Assembly (NCBI RefSeq): GCF_028128615.1
Contig: NZ_AMDP01000024.1
Location: forward strand, 1-64,000
Length of the DNA: 64,000 nt
Direction of reading: 5' to 3'
From: Enterococcus sp. 5H
Lineage (GTDB): Bacteria > Bacillota > Bacilli > Lactobacillales > Enterococcaceae
Part shown: positions 9,140-18,038 of the stretch, piece after piece
Layout: each line of letters begins with the position of its first letter
How positions within the stretch are numbered: position 1 is the stretch's first letter
The notes under the pieces: model-generated
What the model was told of the DNA's origin: nothing
The model's input: only the letters and a program-made list of their open reading frames with translations
Databases searched by the model: none
Translations under genes and position numbers: made by a program

Positions 9140-10138
9140 TTATTTGCATTCATCATCAAGTGTTAATGTATGAACCGTCATCTGTTTTTTAACTGAAAAT
9201 GCAATTGGTTCTGAATGAGTTAATAGTTCTTCGTTTAATTGAACAGTATACAGAGCATTGTTTTCATATAGCATAAAGTAATAGGTCAAATTAACCGTAT
9301 CCAATGCTGCTTTATACTGAGTGAAGTCAATATCACCATTATCCTTTAAGTCAATACCTTTTGGTACATTTACACTATCCAATGCGTGGAAAATATTTCC
9401 TACTGTTTCCGTTGGCTTTTCACTTGTTACTAAGTATTGCTTTAAAAATGCAGCACGAATAAAACGATCTGTTGAAACGTAGCTTCCAGGAAGAGGTAAA
9501 GTTCCCGATCCTTGTCCGAAAGCTTGTAAGGTTAGTTCTCCCATTTTTTGTGTAGGTAAATTTGTTGGCTGAACGCCAACATAGCTGTTTAAATTTTGCA
9601 AATGCCATTCTAAATTTGGACTATTTGCCATGACACCGATTGGGTTTTCTTTAACAGTCAGTTGATTGTTTTCTGTTTCAATAGTGATTGTTTCACCTGT
9701 TGCATCAGTTACAATGAAATGCAAAGGTACCGTCAGACCAAGCAAAGGTACTGGACTATCTACTAAGCAAAGATCAACTACTTGCTTTCGAACCTCTTGA
9801 ACGGTTGCATTTTCACCCAATAGCCACATAATGAATTGATGTGGCGCTATGTTTTTCTTACCAGCAGTAGGTTTATCTGGGTAACTGGCAAAATTAGGAT
9901 AGTATAATTCAGCTGCCGCAAGTCCTCTTTCATTCATGCCATCTGCTACTAGATACTCATCTAATTTACGACCAGATCCAACAAAAGCATAACGTGAAAC
10001 TTGTACTTCTTTGTTAAATGAAGTCCATTTATAGCCTCTCGGAATAAAAACTGGTTGGGCATCTAAAATAAAGCTAAAATCCATTGTCCTAGATAAAAAA
10101 TGTTGATCTGGAGCACTAAAAGTAAAACTGGTACACAT
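9140..10138 (-). CDS. Penicillin V acylase / bile salt hydrolase family (linear amide C-N hydrolase)
   Basis: A 332-residue Ntn-type hydrolase. After Met removal Cys2 (MCTSFTF) becomes the N-terminal nucleophile. Other family residues align: Arg17 and Asp20 in SRTMDF, Asn172 in MANSPNLEWH, and Arg225 in TDRFIR. The RTMDF, LYYPNFASY and FGQGSG segments match penicillin V acylase more closely than classical bile salt hydrolase. The natural substrate may be an N-acyl amide such as a signalling lactone or conjugated bile acid; sequence alone does not settle it. There is no signal peptide, so it is probably cytoplasmic. It follows the glutamate racemase gene by 43 bp and is probably co-transcribed. 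Confidence 0.85.
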   Translation of the reverse strand: MCTSFTFSAPDQHFLSRTMDFSFILDAQPVFIPRGYKWTSFNKEVQVSRYAFVGSGRKLDEYLVADGMNERGLAAAELYYPNFASYPDKPTAGKKNIAPHQFIMWLLGENATVQEVRKQVVDLCLVDSPVPLLGLTVPLHFIVTDATGETITIETENNQLTVKENPIGVMANSPNLEWHLQNLNSYVGVQPTNLPTQKMGELTLQAFGQGSGTLPLPGSYVSTDRFIRAAFLKQYLVTSEKPTETVGNIFHALDSVNVPKGIDLKDNGDIDFTQYKAALDTVNLTYYFMLYENNALYTVQLNEELLTHSEPIAFSVKKQMTVHTLTLDDECK

Positions 10139-10181
10139 AAAAATTCCTCCTTGATTTTTGTTTTTAATAAGTAGTTCTACA

Positions 10182-10961
10182 TTACTTGTTTTTTACCTGA
10201 TCTTGAATAGAGATGTTTAATTTTGTTACAATTTTTTCAAAAGTTGTTACGTCTCCCGATGTGTAAATAATGGGTTTTAATTGGTTCTTCTTAAGAGAAT
10301 CAATTATATGTATTTGTCTTTTTGCTGCTTCTGCTTGATAAATTGCAGGATTAATAAAAGTTATCTGCGGAAAGCACTGTTCAAAATGATCAAGAACAAT
10401 CGGATAATGCGTACAACCTAAAACAACTTCTTTCATCGCTGTTTGTGCTAATAATTTAGTCATTTCCTCTTCTATCTCATGATTAATCATGTCACCGTTA
10501 AATTCACCACGTTCAATCAAATCAGCTAACGTAGCACTTCCTTGTCCTACAACATGAACTTCACTATTTTCGGCATGAATCATTTGTGGATAAACCTTTG
10601 ATTGGATTGTATCCATTGTGGCAATTACACCTATAGATTCTGGTTTTAAAGACGTTGCCAGATAATGAGCTACTGGTTCAACAATACTTAATAACGGTAT
10701 AGAACAAGATTTTTCCAATTCTTTGATGACTGTTGAAATTGTGTTGCAGGCAATACAGATAAACGTTATTTCTTTTTCTTGTAAAAATTGAATAACTTTT
10801 TGAGCCAACTGAATAATTTCTGTACGACTTCGGTTACCATAAGGACAATTACCGCTGTCACCATAATAAATGATTTGTGCATCCGGAATCGCACATGACA
10901 ATTTTTCGACAACTGTTAATCCACCAACACCACTGTCCATGACGCCAATCTTTACTACCAA
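10182..10961 (-). CDS. Glutamate racemase-like protein
   Basis: A 259-residue Asp/Glu racemase family enzyme, converting L- to D-glutamate for peptidoglycan. Motifs are complete: IGVMDSGVGGLTVV, YYGDSGNCPYGNRS, catalytic Cys in IACNT and second Cys in LGCTHYP. I chose the TTG at 10961: it lies 8 nt after GAGGAGG and just before the conserved VVKIGVMDSG start. The frame can be extended to an ATG at 11048, but the extra 29 residues are charged, non-conserved and lack a ribosome site. Pairing with an acylase-family gene is not the usual murI neighbourhood, so this may be an accessory isozyme like Bacillus YrpC or a racemase with another substrate. Confidence 0.8.
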   Translation of the reverse strand: MVVKIGVMDSGVGGLTVVEKLSCAIPDAQIIYYGDSGNCPYGNRSRTEIIQLAQKVIQFLQEKEITFICIACNTISTVIKELEKSCSIPLLSIVEPVAHYLATSLKPESIGVIATMDTIQSKVYPQMIHAENSEVHVVGQGSATLADLIERGEFNGDMINHEIEEEMTKLLAQTAMKEVVLGCTHYPIVLDHFEQCFPQITFINPAIYQAEAAKRQIHIIDSLKKNQLKPIIYTSGDVTTFEKIVTKLNISIQDQVKNK

Positions 10962-11327
10962 GTTTGTTTCCTCCTCTATTTTAATCAATGTTTCAAAAAC
11001 TTGATTCTTGTTGCTATGCCTTTTAAATAGAAATTTATCGTTCCTCAAAGGCTAAAAACAGAATAACATACTGACTTTCCAATTTTTTTATATATTTTTA
11101 CTAATATTGCTTAAAAGTTATAAAAAAATGAAAAGTCACTAATTCATTTGTGCAGAACCGATGTTAGAGTTAAATATAAATTATCATTTTTAAATAAAAA
11201 CACATCTACTTATACCAAATAAGGCTTCTCAAAAAAAGAAAAAGAATGAAACAATAATCAGTTTTTTTCTGACTATTGTCCACTCTCATGAATTCGCTAG
11301 TATTTTATAAAAAATTATTATCAGCAA
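10962..11327. other. 366-bp gap, racemase promoter side and TraX terminator
   Basis: Contains the ribosome site and promoter region of the leftward racemase gene and a hairpin (11251-11280) that probably ends the TraX-like transcript. Nothing else is supported. Confidence 0.5.
11251..11280 (-). terminator. Hairpin downstream of the TraX-like gene
   Basis: ACAATAATCAG at 11251-11261 pairs with CTGACTATTGT at 11269-11279 with one G-T pair. On the minus strand a T-rich stretch follows. Confidence 0.55.
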
Positions 11328-12116
11328 TCAATGCATATAAATATAAGCCGAAATCAAATACAAAATCCAAATATGCAATGGATAAAAGAAATAAAAGAAA
11401 TTGCGCATCCCTTTACCTTTTTCGCCATTAAATAATATAATCGGTAAAACTGCAAAAATCATCATCCATTGAGTTGAACCTTGGAAAAAGAAAAACAGTG
11501 CAGTTAATGCAATTAACAGACATTGAAGCCAACGATAATTTTTAGCTAAGTACATCAAAGGAATCAATAACACCATCACACTATTTTCAGTAAACAGCAA
11601 CGCTGGAATAAAGTTAGCAGCCCAAACTCCTACGATAGTTGTAGCGGGAGTTGAAATTAACATCATTAATACTATTGAAGTAATAATCGGAAACAAGATT
11701 ATCAAAATTCCAAAGAAAATCTCACTCATTTTTTTACTCGAATGTCCTTCAGCTATTTTATCAATTCCGTACATCATCAGCGCTCCCACCAACAAATCAC
11801 GAAAAATATTATTCATTAATTGAACTTCCTCATAGCCAACAATATTTTGCAAAACTAAACTACCTAACGTCATCAACACCATGCCTAAGTATAAACGAGA
11901 CATATATTTCCCTTTGCTTCTTGTATGGCTAAACCCAATTACACTGACAAAAAAGAACAATGTCGCAACTGGCCGACCAAACCAGTCTAACCAACTCGGT
12001 GCACCCATTGGAACAAACATTTGATGAATATGATCGATAAACATCAAAACAATCCCAATGATTTTTAAATCAAATGTAGACAACCCTCTAAACTTACTTG
12101 CCGATAAACTATTCAT
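11328..12116 (-). CDS. TraX-family integral membrane protein
   Basis: A 262-residue protein with about eight hydrophobic spans. The family pattern is visible: STFDLKIIGIVLMFIDHIHQ near the N-terminus, WFGRPVATLFFFVSV, and a C-terminal FFYFFYPLHIWILYLI. TraX proteins resemble membrane acyltransferases; the founder acetylates F pilin, but chromosomal Firmicute homologues have no fixed role. It stands alone between a divergent and a same-strand neighbour, with no pilin gene nearby. Start ATG 12116 follows GAGGAG. Confident as family, not as activity. Confidence 0.8.
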   Translation of the reverse strand: MNSLSASKFRGLSTFDLKIIGIVLMFIDHIHQMFVPMGAPSWLDWFGRPVATLFFFVSVIGFSHTRSKGKYMSRLYLGMVLMTLGSLVLQNIVGYEEVQLMNNIFRDLLVGALMMYGIDKIAEGHSSKKMSEIFFGILIILFPIITSIVLMMLISTPATTIVGVWAANFIPALLFTENSVMVLLIPLMYLAKNYRWLQCLLIALTALFFFFQGSTQWMMIFAVLPIILFNGEKGKGMRNFFYFFYPLHIWILYLISAYIYMH

Positions 12117-12332
12117 TACTTATTACTCCTCATTCTTTAATCTAGTTTATTATAGAAGAAACAGAACTTTGGCACCTTAGTTTAGCCTTTCAAAAAACTA
12201 TCAATTTTGTTAGATAAATTTACCCACAACAAGCCATGTTTTTACCATTTAACTCTAGAATGCTGTGTTAAGACTTATTCTCCGTTTCATGTTAAAATTT
12301 AAGACTAAAACCTACTCATACAGGAGCAGAAA

Positions 12333-13136
12333 ATGGAAATTAATTTAGGCGTACGTATCAGTGAAAACGAAACAGAAATTCAATGGAATAGTAACCAAAA
12401 TAAGATCGCTATCTTTCATACACCAGACCAAAAAGTTAACATCGAAACATCTGAACTCTATTTTTTATTTCAAGATAACCAATTGGTCGCTATCGGACAA
12501 TCTACTTTACCAACTGAAAAAGTAACCTTTAATAAAATAATCAAAATTGTTTCACCTTGGGACATCGAATTGGGCTATCTAGAACAACTCTTCATCAGAG
12601 ATGCAAAAGAAAATGGGATTGAACTTGCAAATATCCCTGAAGTAGAAACAAAAATCCCTGTAAGTTCTGAAAAAACCATTACTGAATACAAAGACGAAAT
12701 ACTCTTAATTCTTGAAAGATTCGGCTACCATTTAAAACCTCAAGAAGAACCTAAAAAAGCGAAAGCAAAACCGGCAAAAGCTAGACATAAATGGACCAAA
12801 GAAGTAAGTCAGATTGAGTTTTTTATTGACACTAGAGAAAGTAAAGCAACTGCGCTTTGGCATAAACGTAATGAAATGTTGATAAAAGCTGGTGCCACTA
12901 TGATGGCTGAACCACCATTAAATAAAGATGGGTCTCTTGGCTTTTCTGCCAAAATGGGGCAGCGAATTCGCGAAGACCACAAAGATAAAGTCAAAAACTT
13001 TGTCACAACTGAGGATATTATTTTGAAAAGTGTTAATGAAGTTGGGTTATTTTTATATTTTGGTGGTACAAATAGTTGGCTGGAATTAATTGATGAAAAT
13101 GGTAAAACGATCAATGAATGGACCGTTGTCGACTAG
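12333..13136 (+). CDS. Conserved-looking protein of unknown function
   Basis: A 267-residue soluble protein with no signal peptide. The N-terminal part (1-125) is beta-rich and resembles nothing I can name. A Lys/Ala/Pro-rich linker at 138-152 (PKKAKAKPAKARHKW) separates it from a C-terminal part (155-267) with alternating charged helices and strands, including ATALWHKRNEMLIKAG and SWLELIDENGKTINEW. The two-domain plan with a basic linker suggests nucleic-acid contact or a modular regulator, but this is only inference. Start ATG follows CAGGAGC. It is monocistronic with a strong terminator. Confidence 0.7.
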   Translation: MEINLGVRISENETEIQWNSNQNKIAIFHTPDQKVNIETSELYFLFQDNQLVAIGQSTLPTEKVTFNKIIKIVSPWDIELGYLEQLFIRDAKENGIELANIPEVETKIPVSSEKTITEYKDEILLILERFGYHLKPQEEPKKAKAKPAKARHKWTKEVSQIEFFIDTRESKATALWHKRNEMLIKAGATMMAEPPLNKDGSLGFSAKMGQRIREDHKDKVKNFVTTEDIILKSVNEVGLFLYFGGTNSWLELIDENGKTINEWTVVD

Positions 13137-13153
13137 CTAATATAAGGTATACG

Positions 13154-13187
13154 CTCTCTGTCAGTAATTACTGACAGAGAGTTTTTC
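13154..13187 (+). terminator. Perfect hairpin terminator after the unknown 267-residue protein
   Basis: CTCTCTGTCAGTA at 13154-13166 pairs with 13169-13181 around a tight loop, followed by TTTTT. Confidence 0.85.
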
Positions 13188-13385
13188 GTATGTCTATCAA
13201 ATTTTCAATACAAATACTGCTGACCAGATAGCTTTTGATTATTGAACCTATATTGACGATATCTTGAAAAATACAGGTATTCTTTGACATATCAAAATCT
13301 TCCCTTTGATTCTTTCCAGCATTCTTAGTATAATGATTATGTTTTTCTGGAAAGTCACTGAAAGCAATAGAGCGGAGAATATAGA

Positions 13386-14387
13386 ATGATGAATAATTTT
13401 TGGGCGGAACTACCAAAGCCTTTTTTTATTTTAGCACCAATGGAAGATGTTACAGATGTCGTCTTTCGTCATGTAGTCAAAAAAGCAGGCGCACCTGATG
13501 TCTTTTTTACTGAATTTACAAACTCGGATAGTTATTGTCATCCGGACGGCAAAGAAAGTGTGCAAGGTCGCTTAGTTTTTACAGAAGATGAACAGCCGAT
13601 TGTTGCCCATATTTGGGGTGATAAGCCAGAATTTTTCCGTGAAATGAGTCTTGGTTTAGCTGAAATGGGTTTTAAAGGAATTGATATTAATATGGGCTGT
13701 CCAGTTCCTAATGTAGCTGGACGAGGCAAAGGCAGCGGACTTATTTTACGTCCAGATGTAGCTGCAGAATTAATCGAGGCGGCTAAAGCTGGCGGCTTGC
13801 CTGTTAGTGTTAAAACTCGGATTGGTTATAAAGAAATTGCAGAGTTAGAGAATTGGATTACTCATTTGCTAAGACAAGATATTGCCAATTTATCTATTCA
13901 TTTACGGACACGAGATGAAATGAGCAAAGTTGATGCTCATTGGGACTTAATCCCTCAGATTATGGAGATTCGTGATCGCATTGCACCTCAAACATTAATT
14001 ACGATTAATGGTGACATTCCTGATCGTCAGACAGGTTTACAGCTTGCTGAACAATATGGGGTTGATGGTATTATGATTGGTCGAGGTATTTTTAAAAATC
14101 CTTTTGCCTTTGAAAAAGAACCGAAGACACATACACCGCAAGAATTACTTGGCTTATTAGAGTTGCAGCTAGATTTACAGGATCATTATGCAAATTTAGT
14201 ACCTCGTTCGATTGTTGGATTGCATCGTTTCTTTAAAATTTATGTTAAAGGATTTCCCGGAGCTAGTGATCTAAGAGTTAAATTGATGGGGACAAAATCA
14301 ACGGATGAAGTTCGAGAAATTTTAGCTGATTTTTATGCAGGAAAGTTTAAACATTCCGATGAAATTAAAAATTTTCAGCAGTTGTGA
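13386..14387 (+). CDS. tRNA-dihydrouridine synthase
   Basis: A 333-residue FMN enzyme that reduces specific uridines to dihydrouridine in tRNA. Family landmarks are in order: [11 protein letters not shown] (flavin-binding start), [26 protein letters not shown] containing the catalytic Cys, VKTRIGY, a His/Arg-containing LSIHLRTR and [13 protein letters not shown]. Two ATGs (13386 and 13389) follow CGGAG; either fits. It looks monocistronic with its own terminator at 14474-14510. The subfamily is not settled from sequence, so no gene symbol is given. Confidence 0.92.
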   Translation: MMNNFWAELPKPFFILAPMEDVTDVVFRHVVKKAGAPDVFFTEFTNSDSYCHPDGKESVQGRLVFTEDEQPIVAHIWGDKPEFFREMSLGLAEMGFKGIDINMGCPVPNVAGRGKGSGLILRPDVAAELIEAAKAGGLPVSVKTRIGYKEIAELENWITHLLRQDIANLSIHLRTRDEMSKVDAHWDLIPQIMEIRDRIAPQTLITINGDIPDRQTGLQLAEQYGVDGIMIGRGIFKNPFAFEKEPKTHTPQELLGLLELQLDLQDHYANLVPRSIVGLHRFFKIYVKGFPGASDLRVKLMGTKSTDEVREILADFYAGKFKHSDEIKNFQQL

Positions 14388-14473
14388 TATGATTATTCTT
14401 GTTTTGTAAAAGTTAAGTGTGGAAAAATTGCTATACCGAAACCTTTCATTTTGGTGTTTATTACTAGTATATT

Positions 14474-14510
14474 AAAAGTGATCTTGTATAATTACGAGAC
14501 CACTTTTTTG
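14474..14510 (+). terminator. Terminator after the dihydrouridine synthase gene
   Basis: AAAAGTG at 14474-14480 and an imperfect inner stem pair with the stretch ending CACTTTTTT at 14501-14509. Confidence 0.65.
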
Positions 14511-14564
14511 TTGTGAATTAACACTTTTAAGTAAATTATTATACCCTTATAGTTATAAATAAAA

Positions 14565-14593
14565 TTGTTTCTATGTGTTTGTTCTGATATACT
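14565..14593 (+). promoter_or_regulatory. Sigma-A promoter of T7SS module 1
   Basis: TTGTTT (14565-14570), a 17-bp spacer and TATACT (14588-14593), 29 bp before the first gene of the toxin module. Confidence 0.65.
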
Positions 14594-14621
14594 TTTCTTA
14601 AACTAAGAAAAGGAGCCTCAC

Positions 14622-14909
14622 ATGACGATTAATAGTAATTCAAGTATTACTGGGAGTGTATCTGCTTCCTTCAGTAAGTCTGCAAGTGCATTAAATAGTA
14701 TTTCTATTGCTGTCAGTTCTGGACAAATAAATGTCGCTGGAAATTATACCGCAATCAATAGTTTTTCAAGTTTTCAATCGAGTGTAAAAGCTGTTTCTAA
14801 CAGTGTGGTTAAAGCTGGAGATAATATTAATTCTGTTGCTGAAGAGTTTGAACGGATTGACCAAAAAATAGCACAGTTACCTAACCTATCCTTTAGAGGT
14901 ATGAGGTAA
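14622..14909 (+). CDS. T7SS LXG-associated targeting helper (TIGR04197/DUF3130-like)
   Basis: A 95-residue Ser/Asn-rich helical protein, first gene of the toxin cassette. Length, Ser-rich start and a C-terminal helix ending in FERIDQKIAQL fit the small WXG100-like proteins called SACOL2603/TIGR04197 or DUF3130. Work on LXG toxins shows such helpers bind the toxin's LXG domain and guide it to the T7SS machine. It ends 6 bp before the toxin start. The second T7SS module in this window has an equivalent at 37163-37447. The secretion machinery itself (essC and others) is not in this window. Confidence 0.8.
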   Translation: MTINSNSSITGSVSASFSKSASALNSISIAVSSGQINVAGNYTAINSFSSFQSSVKAVSNSVVKAGDNINSVAEEFERIDQKIAQLPNLSFRGMR

Positions 14910-14915
14910 CTGTTA

Positions 14916-16334
14916 GTGGGACTTAAATTTGTAGTATCAGAAGCACAAACAAGAAGTACACAAGCTTCACAGGCAAGTAGTCAGGCACAACAAGCAGTAG
15001 TAGCGTTACAACAAAGTATTCAAACTTTTCTATCAGCGCCGTTATCTAGTAAAGCTTATGATTCCGCAAAAAATTACTTCATGGTTGCCTATACACCAAT
15101 CTGTCAATCAATTATAATGACAGGCGAAGCCTTAGCGAATGCACACAAGAAGTTCTTAAGTGAGTACCTGGCAACGGTCAATGGATCTGATCTAGATGAA
15201 GACCAGTTAGTAGCCGAGATTGACAATTACAAAGTATTATTAAACACGATTGATGATCTAATTCGGGATGCAAAAACGCAAAGAACCGATCTAGAAAGAC
15301 GCTCGGTGAACGTGTATCAAGCGATGCAGAAACGACAAGAAAAATTAGAAAAGTTTCGTGATTATAGTGGTCAGTCAGCAAGTTTCTTTTCAGAGTATGA
15401 AGCGTCTCAGAAAGAGTTGAATAATGGCATAGCACAAGTGAAAGACTGTAAAGCATGGAACGCGTCTACTGGTACATTTGATATTACAAGGCTAGATATG
15501 AGCTGGGCAAAAGATATCAGTGAACGTTGGGAATCAAGAGCAAAACAAATGGAAAAAGGACATGCTGATAAATTTAAAAAAGCAATGGAAAGCAGACAAT
15601 ACGTTCGTGTTCAATTAACATCGGGAGCCTATGAATGGATGTGGGTTAAAGACCCTTCCAAAGTAACGCAAGAAGATTTCAAGTTTAATGAAACATACAA
15701 AGATTATCTCTATATCTTAATGAATCCTAAGAAAAATGGCATACTGGATGATTATTTTGCAACAATGGCAGAAGAATTGAGAACTGGTATAAATGCAAAA
15801 ACAGGTAACCCTTTGACCGATTTAGAAAAAGCTCAACGATGGGCAGCCGTCGCAAGTGCAGTCACAACCGTTATAATTGCAGCTAAATATAGTAAAGATG
15901 GAATAGATGCTAAGTCTGCAACACCTAAAAATCCCGTTTTAAAGGGGAATAAGAACGGTAAAAACTATACTTTAGATAGAAATAAACGTACAGGGAATGC
16001 TTTGTATAAAAAAGTTCCTAAAATACCCACGAAAAATTTAGATTCTGTACCTCAAAACGTACTGGAAGCATTTAACAAATATAAAGATAATGATTGGAGA
16101 GGTACCGTGGCTGGTCAAGCAGAGGGAACAAAAGCAGGAAAAGCATACAAAAATAGAGATAGAAAACTACCTACGGTTGACAATAATGGTAATGCAATAA
16201 ATTACAAAGAATACGACGTTAATGATAAAATACCTGGTATGGATAGAGGTAGCGAACGATTAATAAGAGGTAGTGATGGAAAGATATATTACACTGATGA
16301 TCATTATAAAACCTTCGTGAAATTGAAAGAATAA
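14916..16334 (+). CDS. LXG polymorphic toxin with C-terminal barnase-like RNase
   Basis: A 472-residue T7SS effector. Residues 1-215 are the helical LXG export domain (SSKAYDSAKNYF, long coiled coil 100-160). The middle (215-330) is a linker with a small hydrophobic patch. The last 65 residues match the barnase/RNase N1-T1 fold: KLPTVDNN, KEYDVN with general base Glu432, RGSERLI with Arg444 and Arg448, and DHYKTF with general acid His463. All catalytic residues known from barnase have a counterpart, so the RNase should be active and would kill by RNA cleavage. The start is GTG 14916, after GAGGT. The partner immunity gene begins 11 bp downstream. Confidence 0.9.
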   Translation: MGLKFVVSEAQTRSTQASQASSQAQQAVVALQQSIQTFLSAPLSSKAYDSAKNYFMVAYTPICQSIIMTGEALANAHKKFLSEYLATVNGSDLDEDQLVAEIDNYKVLLNTIDDLIRDAKTQRTDLERRSVNVYQAMQKRQEKLEKFRDYSGQSASFFSEYEASQKELNNGIAQVKDCKAWNASTGTFDITRLDMSWAKDISERWESRAKQMEKGHADKFKKAMESRQYVRVQLTSGAYEWMWVKDPSKVTQEDFKFNETYKDYLYILMNPKKNGILDDYFATMAEELRTGINAKTGNPLTDLEKAQRWAAVASAVTTVIIAAKYSKDGIDAKSATPKNPVLKGNKNGKNYTLDRNKRTGNALYKKVPKIPTKNLDSVPQNVLEAFNKYKDNDWRGTVAGQAEGTKAGKAYKNRDRKLPTVDNNGNAINYKEYDVNDKIPGMDRGSERLIRGSDGKIYYTDDHYKTFVKLKE

Positions 16335-16345
16335 GGAGTAGGGAT

Positions 16346-16738
16346 ATGAAAAATGAAATCTGTACAATGACAATTGAGGAATATAAAAAATTAAGCCCTG
16401 TAATAAAGTTAAATAACTGCTTTGTTGTCAATATTGATGGAGAAAAAGTGAACAATAAAATTACTCTTTTCGAAACACTAATGACAGAATTTAGTTTACC
16501 TGATATTAATGGTTGGGATAGTGCAAGTGATTGGATGACTGATTTAGGCTGGATCAAAGCTAAAAATTTTCAGTTAAATATTCATAATTTTTCTAGTTTT
16601 TTAGAAAATGACATGGAATCAAAAAGAATATTTATGGAGATGCTTTCTGAAGATGTGCTTCCTTTTTGGGAGAAAGAAGTTTTAACAACCGTTGTCGAAG
16701 GTGAAACAAAAGGATTCGATGTATACTGTTTGGATTAG
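16346..16738 (+). CDS. Barstar-family immunity protein
   Basis: A 130-residue acidic protein right after the barnase-like toxin. Residues 28-115 follow the barstar layout: VNIDGEKVNNKITLFETLMTE, then LPDINGWDSASDWMTDLGW, where the acidic helix-and-loop that plugs the barnase active site lies, then a C-terminal helix and strand. It should bind and neutralise the toxin in the cytoplasm. Barstar itself is about 90 residues, so this version has N-terminal and C-terminal extensions of about 20 residues. Start ATG 16346 follows AAGGAG. A terminator follows at 16781. Confidence 0.88.
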   Translation: MKNEICTMTIEEYKKLSPVIKLNNCFVVNIDGEKVNNKITLFETLMTEFSLPDINGWDSASDWMTDLGWIKAKNFQLNIHNFSSFLENDMESKRIFMEMLSEDVLPFWEKEVLTTVVEGETKGFDVYCLD

Positions 16739-16780
16739 CTTATTTACTTAATATTATAGTCAATATAATCACAAAACAAC

Positions 16781-16824
16781 AAAAATAGCCCTCCAGTTCA
16801 TCAAGCAATTGGTTGGCTATTTTT
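16781..16824. terminator. Hairpin between the barstar gene and the convergent oxidoreductase
   Basis: AAAAATAGCC at 16781-16790 pairs with GGCTATTTTT at 16815-16824, flanked by A and T runs, so it can act in both directions. Confidence 0.75.
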
Positions 16825-16900
16825 AAGATAATTTTTGAAGGAACTTCATTTTCGAATAATACTATGGTTTCGCTATTCTCATTCTATTTTATTCAAAAGA

Positions 16901-17524
16901 TTATTGATGCACACTAAAACGTTGATTCGGGTGAGCATTTTTTTCAATTTCGTCAACCATTGCAATGGCATAATCATTATAAGAAATATAACTCTTACCA
17001 TCTTTATCCGTTTCCAACTCTTCCCCAGCGATCACATAGCTGCCAGTCGTTGCACCTTCAGCATCAAATTCTGCCGCTGGACTTAAGTATGTCCAATGAA
17101 CATTTTTCGTTTCTTTCAACAAGTCTAATCCTTTCCCCATAGCTGTTGCTAGCGGTTGGAATGCCTCTGGAAAATCTGGCGTTTCACTCAAACGCAATGT
17201 ATGTTCAGGATTTACATATAAACTGCCAGCGCCGCCAACTGTCAATAAACGAGTTTTTTGATTTTCTACAATATCAATTAAATGTTTTGTTGATCCAGTA
17301 AATTCACTGACATCTCCCCAAAAACCTAGAGCACTAACTAATACATCAAAATCTTTGATATCATCTGTCGTTAAATGATAGACATCTTTTTCAATAACTG
17401 GTGTTCCATCAGTGATTGTTGCCGCATTACGCACGATAGCTGTTACTTCTAATCCACGTTTTTTTGCTTCTTTCAAAATGGCTGAACCTGCTTTACCATT
17501 TGCTCCTAAAATTGCTACTTTCAT
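16901..17524 (-). CDS. NAD(P)-binding protein, NmrA/YwnB-like
   Basis: A 207-residue Rossmann-fold protein starting MKVAILGANGKAGSAI, the dinucleotide-binding GxxGxxG pattern. Later landmarks are VLVSALGFWG, LLTVGGAGSLY and WTYLSPAAEF, as in atypical short-chain dehydrogenases of the YwnB/NmrA type. Substrate unknown. I chose ATG 17524: the AGGATGG ribosome site is 8 nt upstream, whereas the ATG at 17536 overlaps that site. It is downstream of an Rrf2 regulator, the same pairing as ywnA-ywnB in Bacillus subtilis, and its upstream region carries a half-conserved copy of the regulator's probable operator, suggesting redox or thiol-stress control. Confidence 0.85.
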   Translation of the reverse strand: MKVAILGANGKAGSAILKEAKKRGLEVTAIVRNAATITDGTPVIEKDVYHLTTDDIKDFDVLVSALGFWGDVSEFTGSTKHLIDIVENQKTRLLTVGGAGSLYVNPEHTLRLSETPDFPEAFQPLATAMGKGLDLLKETKNVHWTYLSPAAEFDAEGATTGSYVIAGEELETDKDGKSYISYNDYAIAMVDEIEKNAHPNQRFSVHQ

Positions 17525-17549
17525 TTGTTTATCCATCCTTTCATTAAAT

Positions 17550-17574
17550 AGAACTTATTTTGTTACATTTAAAT
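17550..17574 (-). promoter_or_regulatory. Probable Rrf2 operator upstream of the oxidoreductase gene
   Basis: Thirteen bases, GTTACATTTAAAT at 17562-17574, are identical to 18051-18063 in front of the regulator gene. The left half-site here is degenerate (AGAAC instead of GTAAC). Confidence 0.55.
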
Positions 17575-17592
17575 TTAAAAAGAGAAGAGACT

Positions 17593-18018
17593 TTACGATG
17601 TCTCTTGCTGCTTAATTTGATGAATCACATCAGACAAAGCAATCTCTTTTAATTCTGCTTCCATACTGCGTTGTACTTTCGTGTATTGATCTTCTAAAAC
17701 GGATTGAATATTCGCTCCCACCAAACAACTCGGATTAGGATTCTGATGAATATTAAACACTTCGTGATCCAATTCTACTGCTTCATAAACATCGTATAGA
17801 GAAATGTCTTCTGCTTTTTTTAACAAATAAGTTTGTGTTGCGCCTCTGCTTGTATGAATAAGTCCAGCTTTTTTCAGCTTACTCATTAATCGTCTGACTA
17901 CTACAGGATTGGTATTAACACTTCCTGCAATCAGTTCGGAATTCACACGATCAGGCGGACCGATTTCGATCAAACTGAGAATATGAATCGCAACACTTAA
18001 TTTCGTCGACATGGCCAT
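17593..18018 (-). CDS. Rrf2-family transcriptional regulator, YwnA-like
   Basis: A 141-residue winged-helix repressor. MAMSTKLSVAIHILSLIE and the recognition helix VNTNPVVVRRLMSKLKKAGLI are typical of Rrf2, followed by a wing (RGATQTYLL) and a C-terminal dimer helix. Only one Cys (PSCLVG) is present, so it lacks the three-Cys iron-sulphur site of IscR/NsrR; one-Cys members act as thiol-redox sensors. The start was set at ATG 18018, 8 nt after GGAG; a longer frame to 18045 lacks a site. A perfect GTAAC-N7-GTTAC palindrome lies just upstream, suggesting autoregulation. Confidence 0.85.
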   Translation of the reverse strand: MAMSTKLSVAIHILSLIEIGPPDRVNSELIAGSVNTNPVVVRRLMSKLKKAGLIHTSRGATQTYLLKKAEDISLYDVYEAVELDHEVFNIHQNPNPSCLVGANIQSVLEDQYTKVQRSMEAELKEIALSDVIHQIKQQETS

Positions 18019-18038
18019 GTCTATCACTCCAACTTTTA

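Noticed and set aside
13168-13416. 82-codon minus-strand frame across the terminator and the dihydrouridine synthase start
   Set aside because: It runs through a terminator and the neighbour's promoter and has no initiation signal.
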